Assembly: GCA_020744425.1 (NCBI GenBank)
Contig: JAGMUV010000011.1
Coordinates: 310,001 to 374,000 of the forward strand
DNA from: Dactylonectria macrodidyma
Lineage: Eukaryota > Ascomycota > Sordariomycetes > Hypocreales > Nectriaceae
Length of the DNA stretch: 64,000 bases
Reading direction: 5' to 3'
Of this stretch, positions 1 through 10,110 are shown piece by piece. Positions within the stretch are counted from its first letter, which is position 1. The number at the start of each line of letters is the position of its first letter. Position numbers and translations under genes: made by a program. The notes beneath the pieces were generated by a model. The model was not told the origin of the DNA. It did no database searches and saw only the letters and a program-made list of their open reading frames with translations.

Positions 1-1310
1 GACACAGTGCGGCAGGCATATGCGGAGCTGAATGTCAACCTCCGTGTCAAGGCACTACAAATTCTCTGCATGCTGACAACAGAGACCAAAGCCATTCGCG
101 GCTACATGGAGGACTGCAGCGAAACCATGACGACTTACCGCAAGGAGAAGATTGAATGGCAGAGACAGCGGAAGCAAGCGTAAGTACTTTCTACTAGCGA
201 TGAGAGCGAAAAGTGCTGACTGACGGGCCCAGTGTCGAAGATCTACGCCAGTTGAATGAGCAGCGAAAGATTCTCCTACCAGATAACATGCCACCTTCGC
301 CAGTACTCACTCCTGCCAAGGAACTTGAGGATGTAAAGATGACAGACGCGGATGAGTCGCACATCTCAAGGGACGAAAATGGAGAGGAGACTGAGGAGGA
401 TACCGCGGCACGGAGGAAGCGGAGACGGGCACTGTCGACTAAACAGCGGAAGCGCGAGGAGGAGCAGGCCAAGAAGGAAAAGGAGAAGAAGATTGAGAAG
501 CCACCCAAGCCGCCGCCTCAATCAAAGCAGTTCATCAAGCTGCTCAAGGATATCCAGAAGAAGGAGGACTTCATCAAGAACTGTGAGGAAGAGATTGCCG
601 TTCTCGACAACGACCTGCGCGAAGCTGATTGTCCCCGAACCCGAGTCTTGGGCAAGGATCGATTCTGGAATCGGTACTATTGGTTTGAGCGGAATGGCAT
701 GCCGTACGGCGGACTTCCAGATAGCTCAACAGCCTCGGCGGATTATGCCAACGGATGCATTTGGGTACAAGGGCCTGATGAGTTGGAGCGCGAGGGGTAC
801 ATTGACCTACCCACCGATTTGCAGGACGAGTATAAGGCCAAGTTCAACATGACGGTTCCGGAGCGGAAGAAGATGGAAGAGGGCAACACAAGTGTTTACA
901 ATGCCCGCCAGTGGGGGTATATCTCTGAGCCAGAGCATGTCGATTCTCTGATCAAGTGGCTGGATCCGCGTGGACTTAACGAATTGCGCCTCCGCAAGGA
1001 ACTGCTCAACTACAAGGAGAAGATTGCCAAGCACATGGAGAACCGGAAGAAGTATCTCGCGGAGAGCGAGGAACCCGAGAAGAAGGAAGAGAACAAGCGG
1101 ATGAGCACGCGAATCCGTGATAAGACACCGGAGCCTCCCAACTACCGATGCCTCCAGTGGGAGAATACGACTGCGCTTGAGGAGGTCGGGCATCTTCATA
1201 GCGATCCGCCGCCCCCACCGAGGGCGAGAAAGCAGACCAAGAAGCGAGAGGCGATGAGCGAGGCGGCATCAGGCCCGGCACCGAAGACACGCCGCCGCCG
1301 AGGAGGTTAA
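1..1310 (+). CDS. Itc1/Acf1-like subunit of an ISWI chromatin remodeller (5' partial)
   Basis: Partial gene whose 5' end lies outside the window. Exons are <1..179 and 233..1310; the intron at 180-232 has GTAAGT/CAG borders and keeps the frame. The first exon resembles the end of a DDT domain (LCMLTTETKAIRGYMED). The second exon has a long Lys/Glu-rich basic coiled stretch, then the WHIM signature DRFWNRYYWFERNGMPYGG and a later block around WGYISEPEHVDSLIKWLDPRG. The tail is basic and ends KTRRRRGG. This domain order is that of fungal Itc1 (relatives BAZ1A/Acf1), a nuclear partner of the Isw2 ATPase that helps position nucleosomes and repress genes. The PHD and bromodomains of animal relatives are absent, as usual in fungi. 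The family call is firm; the exact orthologue name is inferred. Confidence 0.85.
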
Positions 1311-1943
1311 GGCTATTTGGAAGTTGTCAAGCTTTCATTCGATGAAAGCTTGATACATGTCGCCAGGATGTACATTTTAAAGGTCTGGACATGACATGGC
1401 CACTGTTGGCTACTATGCATTGGTGACGGATATGAGGGAGTATAGAAGTTGGTCTGGCTACAGGACTTTGGTGGTGTGTTGTTTCGCGGTATTAAAATCA
1501 GAGTACAGGCGTTTGGCCAGGCCAGGCCAGGATAGGCTTCGGCAGCATTTGGGAAGCATCGAATAGACTACATGTGATTGGAACTAGGCCATACAATGAG
1601 ACTTGAGTTGAGGTCGCAAGCAAGGGTGACATAAGGTTAGGTAGAGAATGGCTATGACGAGTGTTCGAGAGAAGGATGTGGTGAACGCAGCCTGTTCAGG
1701 CAATAGAGCCGACACCAAAGGGTAGTTCAAGTGGGGCGACGGTGCCTCGGCAGCTTGAGATACCCATCGCCGACACATCAATTCCTCCATCGGATGGTTA
1801 TTTGGGCCGGACATTTTTAGGTGGCTCGGGGCGATATATATTGAAAGTATCCGGAATCCAAAAGCATTTATTCTGAGATTCTTCACACATCTGATTAGAC
1901 TTTAGAAAATCATCAGTGAATTTTCAACAGACGCTCAGTAAAA
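1311..1943. other. intergenic region, 633 bp
   Basis: No supported gene. It holds the 3' flank of the Itc1-like gene and the promoter of the glutathione S-transferase gene. A stem-loop (AAGCTTTCATTCGATGAAAGCTT) sits at about 1329-1351, just after the Itc1-like stop. A short GGCCA direct repeat lies near 1515. A TATA-like ATATATAT stretch lies near 1835-1843, about 100 bp before the GST start codon. Confidence 0.5.
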
Positions 1944-2860
1944 ATGGCCGCTACCGAACAACCCAAGATCACCCTCCACTGGTACGTCATATATCCCAGC
2001 GGCTTTCACGATTATTCACTCACATGCCGATCACAGGCTGAACCGCTCGCGGTCCCAACGTATAATCTGGCTGCTGGAGGAGCTCAAGCTACCCTACGAG
2101 CTGGAGATTTACCACCGCAATGAGCAGACGCGGCTGGCCCCCCCGGAGCTGGAAAAGGTGCACCCGATGGGCAAGTCGCCCGTTATCACCATCCAGGCGC
2201 CCGGCGCCGACGAGCCCATTGTGCTGGCCGAGAGCGGCTTCATCACGCAGTACCTCGTGGAGAATACGCCCGAGGGGAGCAAGTTGATGCCTAAGCGTTG
2301 GAGGGACGGCATGGAGGGCAAGATGGGCGGCGAGACGGAGGCGTGGATGCGCTATCAGTACTACTTACACTTTGCTGAAGGGAGCTTTATGCCTATTTTT
2401 GTGCTGGCTCTCTTCATTGGCGGTAAGTTTCTCTGGGAGTGACCGAGTCGTAGTATCATTGAAGAGATTTCGTGCTAACACTTACTCTGCAGGCCTCAAG
2501 TCGCCAGCGGTACCCTTCTTCATTCGCCCCATTACGTCCCTGGTGGCGAACCGCATCTTCGCGATGTACATCCTGCCCAACACGAAGCGCAGCCTGGCGC
2601 TGCTAGAGACGCACCTGTCGACTGGAGGGGGCCAATCCTACCTCTGCAGCAACGAGCTGACGGCGGCCGACATCCTCATGAGCTTCCCGCTCACGGCGAC
2701 CAAGGATAAGCTGGACGAATTCGGGGCCTTCGAAGGTGGCTCCTGGCGCGCCCAGTTCCCCCGCGTCGCCGAGTACGTGGAACGGCTCGAAGCTAACGAG
2801 GGTTACAAGGCGAGTGTGGCTAAGATTGAGGCGATCGATGGAAAGTATGAGATTGCTTAG
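1944..2860 (+). CDS. glutathione S-transferase, Gtt1-like
   Basis: Three exons (1944..1981, 2037..2422, 2493..2860) give about 263 residues; both introns are GT-AG and in phase. The N-terminus forms a thioredoxin-like fold: HWLNRSRSQRIIWLLEEL carries the catalytic-loop region of fungal GSTs, and KVHPMGKSPVI holds the cis-proline used for glutathione binding. The stretch AESGFITQYLVE contains the E-S pair contacting the gamma-glutamyl group. The C-terminal half is helical, with the conserved ELTAADILMSFP segment. The yeast relative Gtt1 is membrane associated and conjugates or reduces electrophiles with glutathione. The arrangement (HWL start, long central linker with a hydrophobic LFIGGLKSP segment) fits Gtt1 better than Ure2-like GSTs. 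The substrate is unknown. Confidence 0.9.
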
Positions 2861-3668
2861 AGTGGGATGTGATATTTACGCGATAATGAATAGTCTAGAT
2901 TTATGAGTGGTTTGTTGGGTTAGAGGTTGGGTGCCCCAGTGAGGGTGGATTCATCTCATTTTCATAGAGGGTTTAGTTCATTGAACTCGCAGTCGCAACT
3001 TTAGAAACTTAAATTGCAGCTCTCAAGCATCGCACATCATTCTTTTATAGAAGAAATATGTTAATGGCTAGTTGTTGGCCGAGCAGTTAGCTACCTAAGG
3101 ATGGAACCGAATATCTGCGTAGTTAGTGATTATCTTGCATTAAGCCTCATGCCTCGTGTATACCTATCTGTTTCGATGTCTTACCCAGTGATCATGAAAT
3201 TTCAGGCCGAAGCCAAAGCACATCATAAATTTCCAAGCCCGAGTCCGAGTATCTGGGATTGGAGAAGATGATTCAACACCACAAATCACACTCATCTGTT
3301 CTCCTAGCGGCTTCGATGAACATGGTTTGGAGAATGGAGCTTTTTGGCTTTATTCCGTCTTTTGATAGGCAGATATTTTAGCAAGCTGGTGATATGACTA
3401 GGAACCGATAGATTGGGAATGTAATTATATGGTTTATTACTGAATACTTTTCTGAGATATTCGGCGTATCTTGTTTAAGCGGTTTTTTGAATTATTTGAC
3501 CCTGCAACGGTGCACCGAAACTTCACCGAACATGCTTGGTTCCGTGGATTGCTATTGGCTGCACACCTAAAATATGGATCTCCAACATCAACCTCGAAAA
3601 TAATCGGGTCGGCTCAACACCACTTAAAATCGCATCTTCTTCCTCACCAAAGTGCCCGGCTAATTGCC
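2861..3668. other. intergenic region, 808 bp
   Basis: Between the GST gene and the PPR gene. The frame upstream of the PPR start stays open to 3471, but its translation lacks coding character, so it is treated as 5' leader. No repeat, RNA gene or other coding signal is recognised. Confidence 0.5.
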
Positions 3669-6218
3669 ATGTCCGCGTCTAGAGCAATCTGTTCAAGATG
3701 CTCGTCGCAGCTGCGCTCAGTCGCCGTTCAGCGGCTGGGCGCTGTTGCGCGATTCGCGACGCTAGGGGACCCTCCAGACCATTCTCATAGTCTGCAGATG
3801 CAGAGACATATGAACGAGTCTGAGGTGCAACGACAGTCCTTCCAATCGAGTACAACTCCCTTCAACGGAGCAGCCAAGGGATCGCAGGACCCTGCATTGG
3901 CCTTGTTCAACGACGTCGTCAGCCCTGCCTCTAACGAGTTGCCTAGTGGAGATCTCGCTGAGCGCCGCGCGCTGGGCGAGCTGGAGATTGTCGCCAAGAT
4001 CGACGAGCTTCTCAAGAAGGGCCTGGCGATGCAAGAGGAGTACGAGGCTTTCCGGGAAGACATCTGGCCGCACGTTAAGGAGATGCCTGGCCAGGTCCCG
4101 ATGCCCGTCTACAACGCCGTCACCATGGTTCTCGGCAAGATGCGTTCTCAACTTTCCTGGGTCGGCGGGGAATCCGGGAACAGCTTGGAAGTGGCCGAGA
4201 TGTACAGCAAGCTCGGTAGATCCGAATTGAGGATCCGAAATGACTTGGTGATGAACATCTGCTACATCTTGATCGAGGTGAAGTGCACGAGCAGTAGGCG
4301 CACCTTGCTCATGAACGAGCTCATCACTCTATGGAAGCACATTTCGCAGCTGAAGCGCGCGAGTGAAGTGCTAGAGAAACCGCGTTTTGCGCTACCTAGC
4401 ACGCAAGATGTGCTCGAGGACCTGAACCGGCAGCCGAATGTACCAGAAGACCAGATGCGTCCCCTCACCTTGGAGCGGGCTCTTGCGTCCCTCTTCCTCG
4501 CCTTCCCCCCTCCGCAGGCTGCAACCATACTTCCCGGCCTACTATCGACCGTGGCCATCCTGTCGGATCCGAGATTTTCGGGTCCTGGTCGGCAGACCGA
4601 GGCTGCGCCCCTGCTCAACCTAGTCCGACTCGTGCTGTCCAGATTGGGCTCTGAACTCAATGAGACCAACGTTGGCGAGATTTTCAGGTTGAAGACCAGA
4701 TACAACTACAAAAAGCAGCAGAAGCTCCGGGACTACGTGGTGAGGCAGTTGGGGCACATTGCCAAAATGCTCCTCTACAAGAATGACCAGTGGCAGGGCG
4801 GGCTGGCCTCATCCATGGACCCAGAGATGGCCAAGACAAAGAGCCTGTCGACCTTCCACCAGCAGTTACGGGTGGCGTATGGTTCGCGCAACACGGGAGC
4901 CATCCTCGCCATTTGGCAGAACATGATATCCAGCTTGCAGGACTACCCAAAGCTCGGCGAGGAAATCCGCAATGACCCACACTTCCTCGACTTTTGGGTC
5001 TTTGTATGGTGTGGTGTTCGGCGTGCCAATAAGCTCCAGGAGACGATGGAGTTGATGAATGAGCTCGGCGTCCAACCGACGGTCAAGACATATACATCAA
5101 TGCTTCACGGGTGGAAGATGTGCAAGGATACGGCCAAGATCGAGGCTCTATGGAGCCAACTTATTCAGTCAGGGCTGCAGCTCGATGTTGTTATCTGGAC
5201 GGCGCGAATCTCGGCCCTCATTGACGGAGGCCGACCCCAGGACGGTATAAATGCGTTGATCCAGATGGTGACGACTTGGAAGAACGCTGTCAAGTCTGGT
5301 CACGAGGCCGATGCAGTAGAGCCAACCATTGCGGTGGTCAATGCCGCATTCAACGGTCTCTTGCGTCTTGGCGACCCTCAAAAGGCCAACGAGGTACTCG
5401 CGTGGGCGGGTCGTGAGGGTTTCATGCCCGATGTCCGGACGTACAACATTCTCCTCCGCGAAACCCTCCGCACAGACGATTCTGAGAGTGCAAAGGACTT
5501 GCTGCGGTCAATGAGAAGGCAGGGCATCGAGCCCGACTCTGCCACATTTACAATCTTGCTGGAGGGCGTCATTAGTCGCATGGGAGACGACGCCAGCTCG
5601 GAGGAACAGGTGCGCGCCGTTAACCATGTCTTCGCCGACATCGAGGCAGCGAAGTTGAAGCCGAACCTGGAGACGTACGCCAAGATGCTTTACTCGGTGG
5701 CCCGCCTACCCAACGGCTCCGATGACGCCGTCGCCGCCGTACAAGCGCACATGGTTAGCAAGGGCATGAAGGTCACGGCGCACATGGTTACCATCCTGAT
5801 TGAGCGCGCACTCACCCAGGACCCTCCGGACATCGACGCAGTACGGGAGCTCTTGCACAAGCACAAGCTCAAGTCGGTCGACCAGGGCGACCAGACACTT
5901 TGGGAGCGCGTTGTGAGCGCCTATTCCGTGGCGGGAGAGCCAGACGAGGCCTTGGCCATCTTCGATGAGCTCGCCAACGCCGGTCGGCCCGTCACGTCAC
6001 TGCCCTGTCTGCTTGATTTGGTGAGAATGCTTCTCGACAGGCAAGATCGGGAGGCGGCAGAGAGGGTAGTGAGTGTGGCCCTCGCGCACAAGCTAAAGTC
6101 GAGTGAGAAGTTTAACGACAGGTACTGGAGGCATCACTTCTGGTATATGGCTAGGGAGAATGGTCTGTTGAAGCGTGCCAACTTGCCTGAAGAATTGATC
6201 AAGCATATTGCCGGTTGA
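3669..6218 (+). CDS. mitochondrial pentatricopeptide repeat (PPR) protein
   Basis: Single exon of 849 residues. The start at 3669 was chosen because it opens a typical mitochondrial presequence (MSASRAICSRCSSQLRSVAV, Arg/Ser-rich with no acidic residue), although the frame is open further upstream. The C-terminal half contains PPR motifs such as VQPTVKTYTSMLHGWKM, FMPDVRTYNILLRETLR and IEPDSATFTILLEGVIS, each a 35-residue helix pair. PPR proteins bind organelle RNA in sequence-specific fashion, acting in processing, stability or translation of mitochondrial transcripts. The overall layout and C-terminus (RYWRHHFWYMA) recall CIA84, the fungal PPR protein needed for complex I assembly, but this is from memory and tentative. 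Cya5-like translation factors are an alternative. Confidence 0.85.
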   Translation: MSASRAICSRCSSQLRSVAVQRLGAVARFATLGDPPDHSHSLQMQRHMNESEVQRQSFQSSTTPFNGAAKGSQDPALALFNDVVSPASNELPSGDLAERRALGELEIVAKIDELLKKGLAMQEEYEAFREDIWPHVKEMPGQVPMPVYNAVTMVLGKMRSQLSWVGGESGNSLEVAEMYSKLGRSELRIRNDLVMNICYILIEVKCTSSRRTLLMNELITLWKHISQLKRASEVLEKPRFALPSTQDVLEDLNRQPNVPEDQMRPLTLERALASLFLAFPPPQAATILPGLLSTVAILSDPRFSGPGRQTEAAPLLNLVRLVLSRLGSELNETNVGEIFRLKTRYNYKKQQKLRDYVVRQLGHIAKMLLYKNDQWQGGLASSMDPEMAKTKSLSTFHQQLRVAYGSRNTGAILAIWQNMISSLQDYPKLGEEIRNDPHFLDFWVFVWCGVRRANKLQETMELMNELGVQPTVKTYTSMLHGWKMCKDTAKIEALWSQLIQSGLQLDVVIWTARISALIDGGRPQDGINALIQMVTTWKNAVKSGHEADAVEPTIAVVNAAFNGLLRLGDPQKANEVLAWAGREGFMPDVRTYNILLRETLRTDDSESAKDLLRSMRRQGIEPDSATFTILLEGVISRMGDDASSEEQVRAVNHVFADIEAAKLKPNLETYAKMLYSVARLPNGSDDAVAAVQAHMVSKGMKVTAHMVTILIERALTQDPPDIDAVRELLHKHKLKSVDQGDQTLWERVVSAYSVAGEPDEALAIFDELANAGRPVTSLPCLLDLVRMLLDRQDREAAERVVSVALAHKLKSSEKFNDRYWRHHFWYMARENGLLKRANLPEELIKHIAG

Positions 6219-6513
6219 GACGAAGAAACCGTATGGCGGTTGGTGAAAGACGGATGTACACTCAGTTCACGGACATGATGGGATGATATCTGTAAAAGGG
6301 GTGGAATTCCTCGCCGCAATGAACTTGTATTCTCACACTATAGAATGCATGTGCATGTACAATAGAGACGACTTAACTATCACTACCGAAACCCATGCAA
6401 AAAAGGCAGTTTTCCTAACCTGCGCCAGCACGCCGTGTTCCCATCCTTGATGCCGTTGCTCAAATCGTTGGCCAAAACCATCGTTGCTGAATTCACCGTG
6501 TCTCGAATTTGTC

Positions 6514-7637
6514 CTAAGACTCGTCCATCGCCTCGCCTCCTCCTTGAGTGCCCGCATCTTGCTGCGAAGACTGCCCTGGTTTCCCCTTTCCTAACATCGA
6601 CGCGACCTGTTCCAAGCTCTCGACGTCGTTACGTGTTACCTTGCGGCCTTCACCCTGCCACTCACCGTCGCGCACCTCACCCTGCTCGCCGAGCTCTAGG
6701 CCGCGCGAGTCCTCTAGGTACTTGCGGGACGCGGCCTCGACGTACTCGACGCGGTCGCGGCGCCACGTCCTGGGCGTGGAGTCGAGGTCGGTGGTCTTGG
6801 CGTCCTCGGGGCCGAGGTCCGGAAGCAGGGTGCGCAGCGACGAGGATAGCGCGCGCAGGGCCTGGAGCTGCGAGATGGTGAACTCGGTCGTCGTCGTGAT
6901 GGGCGTGTCGGCGCCGGCGTCCTCGAGGCCGGCCCGGTCACGCAGGAAGCCGAAGGCGCTGTCGCCGGCGCTGGGCGGCGACGTCTCCTCGGCCTTGACG
7001 GCGCTGTTGGCGGGGAGGCCGAGCGAGGCGCGGAGCTTGGCCAGCAGGGCGTCGTTACGGGCGCGCTCGGTCTCCAGGACGACGTGCAGGCGCTGGCTCG
7101 CGTGAAGTCGGCGGCGCAGAGCCGTGATGGACTCGGGCGTTGGTCCGTCGGCCGGGCTGGCCGCGAAGTCGAGGCCCTCGTAGTGGGCGAGGCGCATGTA
7201 GGGCATATCGTCCGGGCGAACCTTGAGTATGTTGTTCATGGTGTAGAGCTCGAACAGGTCAAAGTTCTTGTCGATGGCGGCGTTGAGGAGCGTCTCGAGC
7301 TGGTGCGTGCCGTTTTCGATCTCGGCGCGCGCCGCCTCGTCGGGCGGCAGGGCGGCGGCGGCGGCGGCATCTTTAGAGCGCGAGCTTGCGGATGGGTTCT
7401 TGAAGCCGAGGCTCTGCGGCGGGATGGACAGTAGTAGGCGTTCGACTGAGTCGAGCGCGCGGTCGGCGAGGACGTTGACGGTGTTGATGATGTCGTCGAG
7501 GAGGGACTTGGTGGGGGGAGTTAGCAACGATTCGCAAAGGTTTGTGATGTAGATGTCAAGTAATTTTTACTCACGACTGGAGGATATCCCAAGTGTTCCG
7601 TCAATAGCTCGTAGTCGGAGGTCGGTGGTGCTGCCAT
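6514..7637 (-). CDS. MTW1: kinetochore protein Mis12/Mtw1 (MIND complex)
   Basis: Two exons, complement(6514..7506, 7575..7637), encode about 351 residues. The 21-codon first exon was missed by simple ORF reading: it supplies ELLTEHLGYPPV, which joins SLLDDIINTVNVLADRAL in exon 2. Together these form the diagnostic Mis12 N-terminal helix hairpin. The following EIENGTHQLETLLNAAIDKN and FDLFELYTMNNILKVRP blocks are the most conserved part of the family. Mis12/Mtw1 is a subunit of the four-protein MIND complex that links inner centromere chromatin (CENP-C/CENP-U) to the Ndc80 complex. The middle is Ser/Ala-rich and low in conservation, and the C-terminus is acidic (GGGEAMDES). The intron (7507-7574) has GTGAGT/AAG borders. 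Confidence 0.92.
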
Positions 7638-7959
7638 GGTGGTGGTTTTATGCCCTTACGAGGCGTCAAGTGTTCCAAGAGGGCGGTTTGGACTCTTGGA
7701 TTGTGGTGGTGATGGGCTTGGCGCGTCTCGTCGCGCTCATGAGAACGTGCCCCTCACTCAATTAAAGCACGCCGTCCAAAGTGCTCAGAGCAGGCTAATA
7801 AGATGCAAAATGATGGGAACAAGAGTTTCCGGGAAATCTCCCATTGCGAAAATAACACAGCGGCTTCTGGTATTCGAACTCAAGCTATTACTTTGGTCTC
7901 AACAGAAATTGATTCTCTCATCGTGGCGATTATAGTCCCCGACTACGCCACACTCTATC
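7638..7959. other. intergenic region, 322 bp
   Basis: Divergent spacer between the MTW1 start codon and the 5S rRNA gene. No coding signal or repeat is supported. A B-box-like GAGTTCGAATACC on the minus strand near 7870 lacks the arms of a tRNA. Confidence 0.5.
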
Positions 7960-8078
7960 ACATACGACCATAGCTCTTAGAAAATACGGGATCCCGTCCG
8001 CTCTCCCTTAGTCAAGCTGAGAAGCGGCGAATTAGTACTCGGGTCGGTGACGACCGGGGAATCCTCGCTGTTGTATGT
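7960..8078 (+). rRNA. 5S ribosomal RNA, divergent dispersed copy
   Basis: A 119-nt segment begins ACATACGACCATAG and ends GCTGTTGTATGT, the hallmark ends of filamentous-ascomycete 5S rRNA, and matches the family's length. The two ends pair to form helix I (ACATACGAC with GTTGTATGT). The internal CCCGTCCGCTC block of loop B/helix III and GGGTCGGTGACGACC of helices IV-V are also present. The helix II arms differ from the common fungal sequence: instead of GTGTGG/CCACAC, the copy has CTTAG/CTGAG, which still pair. Compensated change suggests a functional variant rather than random decay. A T-rich Pol III terminator follows. Dispersed 5S genes of several sequence types are known in Neurospora and related fungi. 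The sequence comparison is from memory. Confidence 0.9.
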
Positions 8079-8101
8079 TTTATTTTTTCGCATTTTTTTT
8101 T
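8076..8101 (+). terminator. Pol III T-run terminator of the 5S gene
   Basis: Immediately after the 5S 3' end the plus strand carries TTTTATTTTTT and then a run of eight to nine T, the usual RNA polymerase III termination signal. Confidence 0.75.
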
Positions 8102-9464
8102 ACTTTTACAGTATCCAATTCTAGGCAGCATGGGTATGAATTTGGGTTGTTGGTGCAGCGAAGTATCATGATGTGTTGGATGCAGCGAATCGTTGGGCGG
8201 GAATCATAGTGGTTGCAACCATCAGCCACACACGTTCATAACAATCCGTTCGTTCTGTTTCCACTCGTAACAGGACATGCTTCAGTCTGATTCTCCTCAA
8301 GCCACTGTCAGTCATATTTAAATTTACAATACATAGGTTAAACAATGGTTTCTTGCCAGTCTTGATTTGAGTAGGTTGAAGAACACATGGGGTCGATGGC
8401 ATTGTGTCACAGACGTGGGTAGGCACAGAACGGCGCTTCACTTACAATGTGGATGTGAGCATACACCTGTTTTGCTTGCTCTAGCCCACCTAGTACCAGA
8501 GCGTCATTGGCCATTAAGGGACCCAACTGACGTCAACTTCAACGCAACCCGGATCTTCAATGCACATGAGAACATTTAAGTGGAATACTGAAAGACTATG
8601 TTTTGTGCAAGAGAATGAGACACTAGCCATCGTGGATAATACCGAATCTTCGTGGCTTGTTGATACTCTCCTCATCACCTCAAGGCATGGAAAACAGACA
8701 CCGTATCCGTAAAAAGGCCAGCAGATGTATTGGCGTGCAGGGGTGATACGATGTTAGATACGTTTTTGGCATAAATACTAGAACAGTGACGAAGATGCAG
8801 AGGGCGTTTGTGACGGGCACATGAGCCAGGACGACAGGGGCATTTTTACAAGGTCGACGCAAACACACCAAGATGTATTGACCCTAGAGTTTGTAGACGG
8901 GCTTTGGGAGACAATCTTCCACTGAGTTTGCGTCGTAGACCGAACCAACGATTCCCGAAAATGACGACCCCGTTGAAGAGACATTGGGGGACATGACGAA
9001 GCCACCGACAGCTCACGGGGTCGAGGATGGCATGATCTGGTGTGCCGATGTGAAACGACCATAGAAAACTTATACTCGAGGATGGCTACACTGATTGATT
9101 AGGCCGGCTACAACAAGAACACTGCGGACTAAGAGGGAGATCTGGTCAATGTCGGGTGAGACGATGTGACAGAGACGGGCCGAGGAAGAGCTGGGCGCAA
9201 TTCTGAGCAGGGTGAAACGGTGATCTGGCCTTCAGAATACGCCTTTGCCAAGGGGCTGATGAGTCTCCACAGATGACCAGAGGAGTGTGCTTGAGCAGCA
9301 ACCCTAAATACCTATAAATAAAAGTTTTGGGTTCGAAGACAAAAGTGATGAGTTTCAGTGCTAAATGATGTAAATCTTAGGACTAGAGCATGATAACGTA
9401 GAGCATAATGCGAAGCAATAACTGACTAAAGGAATACTAACTAGGTCGAGTTCCATGCCCCATC
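8079..9464. other. gene-poor region
   Basis: About 1.4 kb between the 5S gene and a coding remnant. Reading frames on both strands are short and have no recognisable domain or splice structure. Nothing supported beyond the Pol III terminator. Confidence 0.4.
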
Positions 9465-10110
9465 CTATTCATCCTCCTCGTCCTCACTCTCGTCCTCGTC
9501 GACTTCATCTCTGCCCCCCTTCTATCTGTTTGCCGATCGCTGGATAGCATTATACACGATAATATTCACACCACACGGATCTGGCTCCTTGTGGGAGTCA
9601 TCAAATGATAGTATGTTCCATGATGCTGTCAACATCCTGGCCGAGTTCTTCAATAAACCCAAGGAGCTGGTTTTTCATGGCGTAATTGATGGCATAATCG
9701 ACAGCCATGGATTGCCATTACCCAGATCTGGACGAGTTTCTGTCAGAGCGAGATAGGTACGACCGGTAATTCTGAAATCAATGTATCTACTTATACACAA
9801 CATAGTTAAGGACTATAATCGCCATAATGAGGGCATTAGCATCTATCGAGACTGAGGCAATGACTTGACTTGAAATGTCGGAATCATCTGTGTTGTTTTC
9901 TCAAAGGGCATAATACCGAGCGATAAGACAGACCTTAGTAAAGGGATGCCTATCTTTTGGTGTATTTATTCCTCGTGATATTTAGGCATTTTAACTCGAA
10001 TTCTTCTAATGAAGCATATCGCAAGCCATTCCTTGACACATTGGCCGTGGTTAAAACAGGCGCAATAGCTCAGGCATCTTAATGCAAATTTTATTCGAAG
10101 TATTGATCCT
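9465..10110 (-). pseudogene. decayed protein-coding remnant, family unknown
   Basis: On the minus strand several adjacent stretches read like protein but lie in different frames separated by stops. In order they are: a segment containing NHGQCVKEWLAICFIRR (about 10100-9966); NTDDSDISSQVIASVSIDAN (about 9905-9800); ITGRTYLALTETRPDLGNGN (about 9775-9708); MAVDYAINYAMKNQLLGF through a TGA at 9601-9603; GVNIIVYNAIQRSANR followed by an in-frame TAG; and a highly acidic end (DEVDEDESEDEEDE) with a stop at 9465-9467. The shifts near 9708 and 9605 do not coincide with plausible introns, so I read this as a gene broken by frameshifts and nonsense changes. It could instead be an intron-rich gene whose splice sites I failed to see. 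No family is recognised. Confidence 0.35.

Noticed and set aside
3471..3668. N-terminal extension of the PPR protein
   Set aside because: The upstream frame is open but reads unlike a protein start; the ATG at 3669 opens a typical mitochondrial presequence.
7860..7885. B-box-like GAGTTCGAATACC on the minus strand
   Set aside because: No T-arm pairing and no acceptor stem; likely chance.
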